A stretch of DNA of 64,000 bases, from contig JAWCQO010000002.1 of the NCBI GenBank assembly GCA_038869735.1, forward strand, positions 1 through 64,000, read 5' to 3'. This stretch comes from Candidatus Anstonellales archaeon. Its GTDB lineage: Archaea > Micrarchaeota > Micrarchaeia > Anstonellales > CG1-02-47-40. Each line of letters starts with the position of its first letter. Within the stretch, counting starts at the first letter, position 1. This document shows, in pieces, positions 32,123-40,281 of this stretch. Both the position numbers and the translations under genes were made by a program. Below the pieces are notes generated by a model. It was not told the DNA's origin. It saw only the letters and a list, made by a program, of their open reading frames with translations, and did no database searches.

Positions 32123-34282
32123 TCAACCAACATCTATATGTTGATTGGTCCTTCCAAGCATGAACAATAATCTAAAAATTTTTGCAAGGCGCCTATCTCG
32201 GAAATCCTTTATAATAAAATCAGCACCTGCTGCTTCAAGCCTTCGTCTTCCGCAAGTTGTAAGAAGCCCGATACAAATCGCCCCCGCTCGCCTAGCAGCG
32301 ATAACCCCCGCTACCGAATCCTCAAATACAATACAATCCGCGGGCTCAACACCTAGTTTTTTTGCAGCTAAAAGATAGCACTCTGGAGACGGTTTGCTAT
32401 GACTAACTTTATCTCTCCCAATGATATTCATCCCCCCAATATTCATATTTTCTAACATTTTTTCCACACTTTTTCCGTGGCTTCCAGAAACCACCATCAC
32501 TTTTAATCCATTAACCTTTACCCACCTCAAAAAATCCTTTACTCCTGGAATTGAGGGCAACCTGTGCAAATTCAACATACTTATAAATTTCTCCGATCTT
32601 TTTCGTACCCAGTCATCGACATCTCCATCTATTCTGTGCTTCTTGAAAATCTCACGCATTATACTTGGAGAACCAATACCTGCATATCTTTTCCTCCATT
32701 CGTTTTTACTTATATGTAATCCAAAGCGTTTCAATATGTAGTTGAATGACCTCCGGTGCAAATCCTCCGAATCCGCAATGACACCATCCATATCCAGAAG
32801 AACAGCTGCAAATCGCCTTCTTAGCCGCTTACTTAAAAACTCATCTAACGCGTTTCTCTTTCCAACCCAACCAACCTCCCTTAGAATTTTCATTGCACTC
32901 TCCTTTTTAGAGAGCCCTACAAATGGGTTTTTAGCTTCACCAACTATTTTTGTATCTTCAAAGTTTCTTTTTTTACTCCCTTCCTCACGTTGTATGCAGG
33001 AGAACTCTAAAGTATGGCCGCCCCTCCCCATCCTTATTCCGACCCCTTCTCTTTTCAATAAAGATTTTGCTTTATACTTTGTTTTTCCCAATTCATAATG
33101 CCTCATTTTCGTATCATTGTAGTAATCTCTTACTAATCCACTCCTTTCACTATTATTTCTGTTGCTAACTCCTCTCTCCCCCTCTTTTTTGAAGTGCTGT
33201 TTTACCTCGCTTTTCATTTTCACTCCTGTAGTATTACTGCTCTTCTTTCCTACACAGTCAGTCGTAGTAAAGAAGCGCTTAGCCGCCACCTTAACAAATT
33301 CTGCGTTGACGGACCCGCTTCGTTTTGTTACCTCCCCCTGGAAGTAGTCATCGCCACTTCCCAAGATTACCCGTGAAACATTCTCTTTCTGCTCCACACC
33401 ATTTTCATCTTTTAGCAACATATACTCACGTTCTTTTTTGATATCCCCAAAACATCCATCAACCATAGGAAGAAGATGTAAAAACGAGGACCCTATTCCA
33501 TAATGCGTGTTACTTTTTTCATATTTCCATTTATTAGCCTCTGCAAATTTCCAAGCAACTACGTCATCTGCATGAAAAGGAAGGTCAGGAATGCTAGCGT
33601 GGAGCTTGTTTTTCATGAGGTATTCATTTTGAAGGGTTAGCTCGTGAGCAGAATAAGCCAACCCTTTCAAGATTATACCTTTTTCCATCGAAATTTTATG
33701 CCGAGGTATCTCATCTTCAAACCTGGCAATTTGGAGCTGACTGATTTTTATCCTTGAAGTTGAAGCTATCCCAAAAGAGAAACACACACCTGCAAGCTTT
33801 CTTCCCTCTATTACATTTGCTTTGGTTATGTCCAGTTCAGAAAGTGCGCGCTCATACATAAACGTTATTGTTGAGTCCCGGTCTACATACATCGTTTCAG
33901 CAGTCCCCCAGACCACCTCTCCCTTTCTTCTCAAAAAACCAAATCCTCCATCTAAATATATCTGCCACCCCCACCCATCTAAATTTTCTGCATAATCGCC
34001 TATTCTAACTATCCATTTCTGTCCATCAGATGCTTTCTTAAATTCGAGACCGTCTCCATATACAGCTTTTGCTATATCTCCTATATTCACTTTTCCTTTT
34101 TCACAAATAACTAATACAGTTTCGATTTGCTTAACGTTTCCGGCTTCGTCTCTTAACGCTCTTTCAAAATAAGCCCTAATTGCTCGGTGCATCCTCTCTT
34201 TTGGGCAGAGATTAACAACTCTTGCAACGGGGCTTCTATTATGTTCACGATTCTTCCTGTCGGATAACGTTGTACTAAACAT
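32123..34282 (-). CDS. HAD-family phosphatase fused to a long unknown N-terminal region (719 aa)
   Basis: Residues about 490-700 form a HAD hydrolase of the beta-phosphoglucomutase type: motif I LLDMDGVIADSE, motif II VMVVSGSHGK, motif III Lys in SHSKPSPECY and motif IV IVFEDSVAG. The first 490 residues match nothing I know. They include GWGWQIYLDGG and YVDRDSTITFMYE, faintly like a DUF4430 beta domain, and a basic, low-complexity linker near 340-470. Ordinary HAD proteins of this type are about 220 residues long, so this is an unusual fusion. The ATG follows a strong GGGGGGAGG Shine-Dalgarno motif. The gene lies upstream of nrdJ on the same strand. Confidence 0.75.
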   Translation of the reverse strand: MFSTTLSDRKNREHNRSPVARVVNLCPKERMHRAIRAYFERALRDEAGNVKQIETVLVICEKGKVNIGDIAKAVYGDGLEFKKASDGQKWIVRIGDYAENLDGWGWQIYLDGGFGFLRRKGEVVWGTAETMYVDRDSTITFMYERALSELDITKANVIEGRKLAGVCFSFGIASTSRIKISQLQIARFEDEIPRHKISMEKGIILKGLAYSAHELTLQNEYLMKNKLHASIPDLPFHADDVVAWKFAEANKWKYEKSNTHYGIGSSFLHLLPMVDGCFGDIKKEREYMLLKDENGVEQKENVSRVILGSGDDYFQGEVTKRSGSVNAEFVKVAAKRFFTTTDCVGKKSSNTTGVKMKSEVKQHFKKEGERGVSNRNNSERSGLVRDYYNDTKMRHYELGKTKYKAKSLLKREGVGIRMGRGGHTLEFSCIQREEGSKKRNFEDTKIVGEAKNPFVGLSKKESAMKILREVGWVGKRNALDEFLSKRLRRRFAAVLLDMDGVIADSEDLHRRSFNYILKRFGLHISKNEWRKRYAGIGSPSIMREIFKKHRIDGDVDDWVRKRSEKFISMLNLHRLPSIPGVKDFLRWVKVNGLKVMVVSGSHGKSVEKMLENMNIGGMNIIGRDKVSHSKPSPECYLLAAKKLGVEPADCIVFEDSVAGVIAARRAGAICIGLLTTCGRRRLEAAGADFIIKDFRDRRLAKIFRLLFMLGRTNQHIDVG

Positions 34283-34392
34283 TTTTTCCTCCCCCCATCA
34301 TTCAATCAACCTAAAAGCACAGAGCAAGCAAAAGTCTTGAAAAGGAACAATTAAAAATAAAACTGATAAAGACCCATCCCGTTCTCAAAAGA

Positions 34393-34728
34393 TCAACTTA
34401 CGGCTCTTTGATTCTTATACTTTTTATAAGGAAATCTAAATTCAAAACCACAAAAAGTGCACCTATATGTCATTGAGTGGAATCTTGGAACAAATCCGAC
34501 CCTAACACTATATCCGGGAATAAATGGCGCGTTACATCTCTTACAAAAGCGCAGTTTGTCCAATCTCTTAAACCTCACTCTATACTTTTCAGAAAGCCTT
34601 CTAGCCATTCGGATGTACTTCCTTGCCCTCTCAAGATTTTTTCTTGCTGCTTTTTCAGCAAGACCCAGAAGTATTCCGACCCTCTCCCTCACTATTTCGG
34701 CTATCTCCTGTTCTCTTCCCTTCCTCAT
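34393..34728 (-). CDS. rnp4: RNase P protein component 4, Rpp21/Rpr2 (111 aa)
   Basis: This is a zinc-ribbon subunit of archaeal RNase P, which removes tRNA 5' leaders. Two long basic N-terminal helices (EIAEIVRERVGILLGLAEKAARKN) precede the zinc ribbon, whose ligands are the pairs FCKRC and YRCTFC with VGFVPRFHSMT between. The length is normal. A TTG at 34743 is possible, but the ATG at 34728 lies about 28 bp from a TTTTTAATAG TATA-like element, favouring a leaderless start. The RNase P RNA is encoded about 10 kb away at 45229-45522, and a tRNA gene lies just upstream. Confidence 0.92.
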   Translation of the reverse strand: MRKGREQEIAEIVRERVGILLGLAEKAARKNLERARKYIRMARRLSEKYRVRFKRLDKLRFCKRCNAPFIPGYSVRVGFVPRFHSMTYRCTFCGFEFRFPYKKYKNQRAVS

Positions 34729-34794
34729 AACTCTTCTAAACAATACTAACTATTAAAAACCAATCTCAACTTAGTGCGCACTAAAAGAAAAAGG

Positions 34795-34900
34795 TGGGCC
34801 AGGAGAGATTCGAACTCTCGACCTACAGCTTGCCTAGGACACCTCTGTGCTAGAACGCGCCATATAAGACTGCCGCTCTAACCAGCTGAGCTACTGGCCC
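34795..34900 (-). tRNA. tRNA-Ile (anticodon UAU) with a 32-nt intron at 37/38
   Basis: The acceptor stem is GGGCCAG/CTGGCCC with A73, the D-arm is GCTC/GAGC, the anticodon stem GCAGT/GCTGT, and the T-arm stem GAGAG/CTCTC. The 5' half of the anticodon loop reads CTTATA, giving anticodon UAU. The intron spans 34831-34862. A bulge-helix-bulge can be drawn: loop bases CTTA pair with intron TAGG in a four-pair central helix, flanked by three-base bulges UA|U and CA|A, so cleavage after A37 and before A38 is expected. The mature tRNA has 74 nt. CCA is not fully encoded, and a T-run follows. A TATA box lies 26 bp upstream. Confidence 0.87.
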
Positions 34901-34919
34901 ACTTATATTTACTCAAAAT

Positions 34920-34930
34920 AATTTATAAAT
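34920..34930 (-). promoter_or_regulatory. TATA box for tRNA-Ile
   Basis: ATTTATAAAT, a near-palindrome centred at about 34926, lies 26 bp upstream of the tRNA 5' end on the minus strand. This is the standard distance for an archaeal promoter directing initiation at or near the mature 5' end. Confidence 0.6.
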
Positions 34931-35021
34931 CATACAAAGGCATAAGCAAAATCCCAACAATATTCAAAACTGCAAATCAAAACCGACTCCTATTTTAAGA
35001 ATAAAGTCTACAATATGCAAC

Positions 35022-36347
35022 ATGGATCTTGGAAGAGGTCTTCGCATAGCTATTGCAAAAATAACAGGTTCTGCGATAGTGGATGAAAAAACACTAAAAG
35101 AAATGATACGAGACCTCCAACGGACTCTAATAGCAAACGACGTTGAAGTAAGGTTGGTCTTTGAACTATCGCAGCGCATTGAAAAGCGTGCTCTTGACAC
35201 ATCAAAATTAGCCGGGCTCTCCCATAAAGAGCATATAGTCAAAGTGGTTTATGATGAGCTTGCAAACATGCTTGGTGAGAGCTACTCCCCCCAACTTAAA
35301 AAGCAAAAAATTCTTTTACTTGGCTTATATGGAAGCGGAAAAACCACAACGGCAGCAAAACTTGCAAATTACTTTAAAAAGAGGGGGCTATCCTGTGCAC
35401 TCATATGCGCAGACACTGAAAGACCAGCTGCACACGAACAACTCCAGCAACTATCTGCAAAAATCGGGGCCGTTTTCTATGGTAAAAAAGGAGAGCAAAA
35501 CTCAACAAAAATAGTGACGGACGCACTTGAGATTGCAAAGGAAGACGTCTTAATACTTGACTCAGCAGGAAGAAGCGCGTTTGACGAAGAACTCGTGGCC
35601 GAACTCAAACAACTTAACGATATCTTCAAGCCAGATGAAAAATTCTTAGTCCTATCTGCTGATATTGGACAACTGGCTGGAAGGCAAGCTCGCCAGTTTA
35701 ACGAAGCAATCGGACTTACGGGAGTAATAATAAGCAGACTTGACGGAAGCGGAAAGGGAGGCGGAGCCTTGTCCGCAGTCTCAAACAGCGGATCCAAAGT
35801 CGCGTTTATAGGAACTGGAGAGAAAATAGACGACTTAGAGGAATACAACTCAAAAAAATTTGTCGGAAGACTTTTAGGATTTCCAGATATTGAAACTCTC
35901 TTGGTAAAAGTAAGTAAAATTGCGCAAGAAGAGAAAATAAGTAGAGAGGCTTTAACCTCCGACAAATTTACTATACATTTGTTTTATGAGCAGCTAAAGG
36001 CTGCAAAAAAGCTTGGTCCTCTCCAAAGCGTTTTTTCACTACTTGGGGCAGTAGACATACCCAAATCCGTTATTGAGCAGTCAGAAGAGAAACTAAAAAA
36101 ATACGAATCAATCATAAATTCAATGACAAAAGAAGAGCGAGAAAACGCCGGCCTGCTGAAGCAAAAAGGGCGGATAACAAGAATAGCTCGCGGCTCTGGC
36201 GTGTCCGAAAGCGACATCCGCGAATTTCTTCACCAATTCGAGCAGGTAGAAAAACTGTTTACAGATTTTAAGAAAAATCGCGGAATTAGGCGAAAAATAG
36301 AAAAACTACTACGTGGGGGTTCTATACCAAAAAATCTGGTAACGTAA
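35022..36347 (+). CDS. srp54: Signal recognition particle protein SRP54 (441 aa)
   Basis: This SRP GTPase binds signal peptides and 7S RNA and pairs with FtsY (14886-16001). The N domain leads into the G domain with P-loop GLYGSGKTTTAAKLA, CADTERPAAHEQLQQL, ILDSAGRSAFDEEL and SRLDGSGKGGGAL, closing with FIGTGEKIDDLEEY. The M domain has GPLQSVFSLLG, SMTKEERENAGLL and GRITRIARGSGVS, the RNA-binding segment. The usual DTFR of the second motif reads DTER, an unusual substitution. The length is normal. The stop directly abuts the stop of a convergent gene. ATTTTAAGAATAAAG about 26 bp upstream could be the promoter. Confidence 0.94.
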   Translation: MDLGRGLRIAIAKITGSAIVDEKTLKEMIRDLQRTLIANDVEVRLVFELSQRIEKRALDTSKLAGLSHKEHIVKVVYDELANMLGESYSPQLKKQKILLLGLYGSGKTTTAAKLANYFKKRGLSCALICADTERPAAHEQLQQLSAKIGAVFYGKKGEQNSTKIVTDALEIAKEDVLILDSAGRSAFDEELVAELKQLNDIFKPDEKFLVLSADIGQLAGRQARQFNEAIGLTGVIISRLDGSGKGGGALSAVSNSGSKVAFIGTGEKIDDLEEYNSKKFVGRLLGFPDIETLLVKVSKIAQEEKISREALTSDKFTIHLFYEQLKAAKKLGPLQSVFSLLGAVDIPKSVIEQSEEKLKKYESIINSMTKEERENAGLLKQKGRITRIARGSGVSESDIREFLHQFEQVEKLFTDFKKNRGIRRKIEKLLRGGSIPKNLVT

Positions 36348-37079
36348 CTACTTCTTTGTCAATGCAAGTTCTTTTTCAATAAGCTCATTTAAAATTTCCT
36401 TTGGTATAAATCTTCTCCTTCCAATCTTCTCATAGGGTATTCGTTTTCTGTCAAGTCTCCTTTCAAAAGCGTTTCTTCTTATCTTAACCCCAGCTTCTTG
36501 GAGTTTTGCAACGGCTTCTCCTACGTCATAATAATTACTGTTAATGTGAGTAAGCCCCTCAATGGCGCTCTTGGGCACCCACCTCGTTTTCCCGATTTTT
36601 AGTGAAGGAATTCTTCCTTTCTCAATCCTCCCAATAAACGCCCTAAAGTTGATATCTTCCGTTTTTGCGACTTCGTTGAAAGCTTCTTTTACGGTATAAT
36701 ACTCCTTCGTTATTGAAATTAGATCCTTTATGATAGGTCGCGGAATTAACCTTCTGCTTCCAACTTTTACTGATGGTAACGTCCTTCTCTCAACCCTCCC
36801 CCCAAATGCCCGGAATGATAAGTTGATTCCCCCGGCCTTAAGCTCTTCATAAGCTTCTTGGATGGGTAGCAGCCCTATACTCCTAAGCTTCTCCCTCTCA
36901 AGCTTTTTTTGTTTATAAAGCTGATTTGCTTCTCGAACCATCTGTTCGATTGTTGCACTAAGGTTTTTCTCTACAGTCTTTCTCTTTGCTTCTATCTCTT
37001 TTATATTAAGGTTCTTTATTCTATATATAATCGGGTCAGCAATTTTCTTCTCAATAACAAGCTTCTTTCCTCGAGGCAT
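36348..37079 (-). CDS. Protein with three excisionase/MerR-like HTH repeats (243 aa)
   Basis: After a basic helical N-terminal third come three homologous units of about 50 residues, each with the same order: a helix near a short polar start (LPIQEAYEELK, YYTVKEAFNEVA, YYDVGEAVAKLQ), a recognition-like segment with FRAFGGRVERR, FRAFIGRIEKG or RNAFERRLDRK, then P-S/Y-x-K-x-G and RRLIP, TRWVP or RRFIP. This is the helix-turn-helix-17/excisionase pattern. A tandem of three suggests sequence-specific binding to a repeated or bent site. The ATG at 37079 has GGGTGA seven bases upstream; a longer frame starts at 37106. There are no recombinase or phage genes nearby. Confidence 0.72.
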   Translation of the reverse strand: MPRGKKLVIEKKIADPIIYRIKNLNIKEIEAKRKTVEKNLSATIEQMVREANQLYKQKKLEREKLRSIGLLPIQEAYEELKAGGINLSFRAFGGRVERRTLPSVKVGSRRLIPRPIIKDLISITKEYYTVKEAFNEVAKTEDINFRAFIGRIEKGRIPSLKIGKTRWVPKSAIEGLTHINSNYYDVGEAVAKLQEAGVKIRRNAFERRLDRKRIPYEKIGRRRFIPKEILNELIEKELALTKK

Positions 37080-37265
37080 ATATTCACCCTTTCTATCCCT
37101 CTTCATATACTTTATGAGTTCATTGGTTTATATTCCTTTACCTTTTTTCCCACCTGCTTTTTTGCGGCTTTACTTTATAAACAATCTATTTAAAGAATCT
37201 TTATAATTCTTCCTATGCTCAGCACTCAGCTTATCCTTCCAAAAATGTCAAAGTAAGGTGTAAAT

Positions 37266-38426
37266 ATGCAAGACATATACGGTGCCCAATCGGTAAAACT
37301 TTGTGAATTATGCAGTAAAGTTATATCAACCAAACCAACATCCCTAACTAAGGACTGCCTTCTCTGTGGTGGAGCGTTTGACTTAATTCCTCAACTTATC
37401 TTAAATGCGACATCAAAACTAACAGGAATAGAATGGAATTCTTTTTCAACCAGTTGTAAAGTCCCTAAACAGATTCTTATAAAACAAGAGCAACTTTGGC
37501 TCATCAATGGGCTCGAATCCTCCAATCACATAAAAAATATAATAAACAGAAAAACAGCAAACGACATATCCAAACTAACAGGCAAGAAGCGGAACCAAAT
37601 AAATCCCGACATTCTCTTTGTTTTTGACTTTTGTAATCGGGAGTGTAAGGCTCTAATCCAGCCAATATTTATTTTTGGTCACTATAAAAAGCATTCCCGT
37701 GAGCTTTCACAAAGCGTCTGGCATTGCAAAAAATGCTACAACAAATCACGAGGCAGCTCCATCGACTGCAAGAGATGCGGGGGAAGAGGAGTAATGTACG
37801 AATCGGTTGAGGGAATAATAAGCCAACATCTTATACCAATATTCGAATGTACCAAAACAGCATTTCATTCTTCAGGAAGAGAAGACGTCGATGTCATAAT
37901 GCGCGGAGGAGGCCGTCCATTTGCAATTGAACTTCAGACTCCAAGGAAGAGAACAGCAGATTTGAAAGAAATTGAAAAGAAAATAAACAAAGACACCCGG
38001 CTCAAAGTTTCAGGTCTCTGTTTCGTCTCTCCTTACTTTGTAAAAGTGCTTTGCAACTCTCATTTTGATAAGGAATATGCCGCAGTTGTCTCTGTTGAGG
38101 GAGGAGCCACGGATGCAGACGCAAAAAAAGTTTTTTCACTATCCGGAAAGATAATTTCACAAAAGACGCCAACAAGGGTTCTCCACAGAAGGGCTGATCT
38201 TGAGCGAAAGAGAAAAATATGGGTCCTCTCTTCTTTCCGTCGAGGGAATAATCTGAATATTAGGATACGCGCGCAAGCAGGTACTTATATAAAAGAGCTT
38301 ATAAGCTCCGATTCATCCCGTACCGTCCCAAGCGTATCAGAAATACTTTCTAAGAAAGCATGGATTGAAAAACTGGATGTAATAAAAATACACGACCAAT
38401 TTTTAAGGGGCGTGAGGAAAAGATAA
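37266..38426 (+). CDS. pus10: tRNA pseudouridine synthase Pus10 (386 aa)
   Basis: This enzyme makes pseudouridine 54 and/or 55 in the T-loop of archaeal tRNAs, replacing bacterial TruB for that position. An N-terminal THUMP-like region has CxxC zinc pairs (CELCSK, CLLCG; then CKKCYNK, CKRCGG). The catalytic domain shows the Pus10 signature FHSSGREDVDVIMRGGGRPFAIEL with the catalytic Asp in REDVDV. The end has RIRAQAGTYIKEL and the short C-terminal segment. The length is typical of archaeal Pus10. It is the first gene of a probable run with the A24 peptidase and rtcA, with spacers of 2-17 bases. Confidence 0.93.
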   Translation: MQDIYGAQSVKLCELCSKVISTKPTSLTKDCLLCGGAFDLIPQLILNATSKLTGIEWNSFSTSCKVPKQILIKQEQLWLINGLESSNHIKNIINRKTANDISKLTGKKRNQINPDILFVFDFCNRECKALIQPIFIFGHYKKHSRELSQSVWHCKKCYNKSRGSSIDCKRCGGRGVMYESVEGIISQHLIPIFECTKTAFHSSGREDVDVIMRGGGRPFAIELQTPRKRTADLKEIEKKINKDTRLKVSGLCFVSPYFVKVLCNSHFDKEYAAVVSVEGGATDADAKKVFSLSGKIISQKTPTRVLHRRADLERKRKIWVLSSFRRGNNLNIRIRAQAGTYIKELISSDSSRTVPSVSEILSKKAWIEKLDVIKIHDQFLRGVRKR

Positions 38427-38428
38427 TT

Positions 38429-39277
38429 ATGGATTACACTTTTTTGCGTGTTGGCTTTGCAGTCATTGGAGTTGGGGTCTTATCATATTTTGATGTTTTT
38501 AACAACAAGAACATCCCAGAGCATCTGCTCTACCTATTCCTCATTTTGTCTTTCATACTTTTTGCTTTATCTCCACCAGAAGAACCCCTAATTTCGAGCC
38601 TTTCAATATTATTGGTTTTCGCAATAGGGTTTTTTGCTTATCGGGCAGGTCATATAGGTGGAGCCGACGTTTTGGCTCTCACATCACTCTCTCTTCTTCT
38701 TCCAGAAAATCCGCACATCTTCTCATCTTCCTCGGAATATTTCTCAATCCTTCCCTTCATCGTTCCCGTGCTTTACTATTCCGTAATACTTTTTTCAGCA
38801 TATAATTTGGTAGCAAATCTACCAAAATCCATAATGGCAATCCTTGAAGGAAAAGTAAAAATAAACACTCTAAAGACCGTCTGGGCATTTTTTCTTCTTG
38901 CAGCCTTTGCCATCTTCCTCTACTTCTCATTCGGGCGCTTTCTTACAACTTATCTACTTTCCATTACAATCATGTTTATTTCAGCTGTATTCCTTGCTCT
39001 TTTCGGAGATTTTCTCCGCGCATCATCAGTAACTTATCTACCAGCAAAAAAGATAGAACAAGAGGATGTTCTTGCACTTGAATTTATGGATAAGGAACTC
39101 ATAAAAAAATACAACCTCCGTCGATTGGTCGGAAAGAAAGAACTTGCGCAGTTGAGAAAGTTGCCTATAAAGAAATTTGCGGTATATACCGGCATGGTCC
39201 CCTTCCTCCCTTTTTTGTTTTTTGGTCTTATTTTTGCTCTACTTTTTGGAGATGCCTTTCTTATTCCATTCGCATAA
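38429..39277 (+). CDS. A24-family prepilin/preflagellin peptidase-like membrane protein (282 aa)
   Basis: This is probably an aspartic membrane protease that processes class III signal peptides of archaeal pilins or archaellins. The two catalytic aspartates are visible: D22 in SYFDVFNNKNIPE and D80 in GHIGGADVLAL. About seven hydrophobic helices are present. The protein ends with an extra basic segment (KKYNLRRLVGKKELAQLRKLPIKK) and two further helices, making it longer than FlaK or EppA. It starts two bases after pus10 ends. No class III signal peptide is obvious in the four VirB2-like proteins here, so its substrates are probably elsewhere. Confidence 0.78.
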   Translation: MDYTFLRVGFAVIGVGVLSYFDVFNNKNIPEHLLYLFLILSFILFALSPPEEPLISSLSILLVFAIGFFAYRAGHIGGADVLALTSLSLLLPENPHIFSSSSEYFSILPFIVPVLYYSVILFSAYNLVANLPKSIMAILEGKVKINTLKTVWAFFLLAAFAIFLYFSFGRFLTTYLLSITIMFISAVFLALFGDFLRASSVTYLPAKKIEQEDVLALEFMDKELIKKYNLRRLVGKKELAQLRKLPIKKFAVYTGMVPFLPFLFFGLIFALLFGDAFLIPFA

Positions 39278-39294
39278 GAACAAGGGTTCAGAAA

Positions 39295-40281
39295 ATGATT
39301 GAAATTGATGGTTCTATTGGAGAGGGTGGCGGTCAGATATTGAGAACATCCCTCTCTCTTTCAGCCATTCTGGGAGTCCCAGTTTCAATTAAAAACATCC
39401 GCGCAAACAGACCAAAACCAGGCCTCTCATACCAACATCTTGAGGTCGCGAGGGCAATTAAAGAAATTTGCAATGGACATTGTAGCGAGGCATTTCTCGG
39501 AAGTACGTCAATATCGTTTTTTCCAGGTCAGATAAAAGGTGGGGAGTATTCCTTCAAAATAAAGACAGCTGGAAGCGCAATCCTTCTCACTCAAGCAATT
39601 CTCCCCCTCCTTTTGCATGGAGAAGAAAAAAGTCACGTTGTAATCCATGGAGGGACACACGTACCTTTTTCTCCAACAGCCGACTACTTTGCAGAAGTTT
39701 TTCTACCAGCAATAAAAAAATTTGGGGTCAGGGCATCCGTAAACATAAACCGATTTGGCTTTTATCCGAAAGGCATGGGAGAGATGACTCTTGACGTCGA
39801 GCCGCTGAAGGCTCTAAGTAGTTCTGAATTCACTTCCCCTCCCTCTCTACGGCCACACGCAGTAATAGCGACTTCCAGCTTGTTCAGCAAAATAGCCGAA
39901 GAAGAGAAGCAAGAATTAGTCAATACTTTAGAACTTCAAGACGTGGATATAAAATGCCAAAACACGGCATCATCAGGAAACGCTATCACTATCTTTGCAG
40001 AGAGTGTTGGTTCGTGTGCTGTTTTTGAAAAGGGAAAGAGCCCCTCCTCATTAGTAAAGAGAGTCTCTTCGGAATTCTTATACTCATCTAAGTTTGGATT
40101 GGATAAATATCTAACCGACCAGATTCTCTTATATTGTGCCATCGCAAAGGGCAAGTCCGTACTTCTTACACCTCCACTTACCAACCACACAAAAACAAAC
40201 ATCCAAATAATCTCAAAATTTATTCAAAGCGCAAAGTTTATAGTGGACAAAAAATCAAATCTACTAATAGTGAAGATATGA
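39295..40281 (+). CDS. rtcA: RNA 3'-terminal phosphate cyclase (328 aa)
   Basis: This enzyme converts RNA 3'-phosphate ends to 2',3'-cyclic phosphates using ATP. The N-terminal signature is IDGSIGEGGGQILRTSLSLS, followed by RANRPKPGLSYQH, an ILLTQAILPLLL helix, and GGTHVPFSPTADYF. The catalytic histidine that is adenylylated is in NHTKTNIQII near the C-terminus. Length and order are standard. The stop overlaps the next start by four bases (ATGA). It may act in RNA repair; tRNA splicing intermediates, such as those from the intron-containing tRNA-Ile in this window, are one possible substrate. Confidence 0.95.
   Translation: MIEIDGSIGEGGGQILRTSLSLSAILGVPVSIKNIRANRPKPGLSYQHLEVARAIKEICNGHCSEAFLGSTSISFFPGQIKGGEYSFKIKTAGSAILLTQAILPLLLHGEEKSHVVIHGGTHVPFSPTADYFAEVFLPAIKKFGVRASVNINRFGFYPKGMGEMTLDVEPLKALSSSEFTSPPSLRPHAVIATSSLFSKIAEEEKQELVNTLELQDVDIKCQNTASSGNAITIFAESVGSCAVFEKGKSPSSLVKRVSSEFLYSSKFGLDKYLTDQILLYCAIAKGKSVLLTPPLTNHTKTNIQIISKFIQSAKFIVDKKSNLLIVKI

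Noticed and set aside
38429-39277. A24 peptidase as the processing enzyme of the VirB2-like pilins
   Set aside because: The pilins have type I signal peptides with small-residue cleavage sites (SQA, LFA, PRA) and lack the charged residue plus glycine before the hydrophobic core that A24 peptidases recognise.
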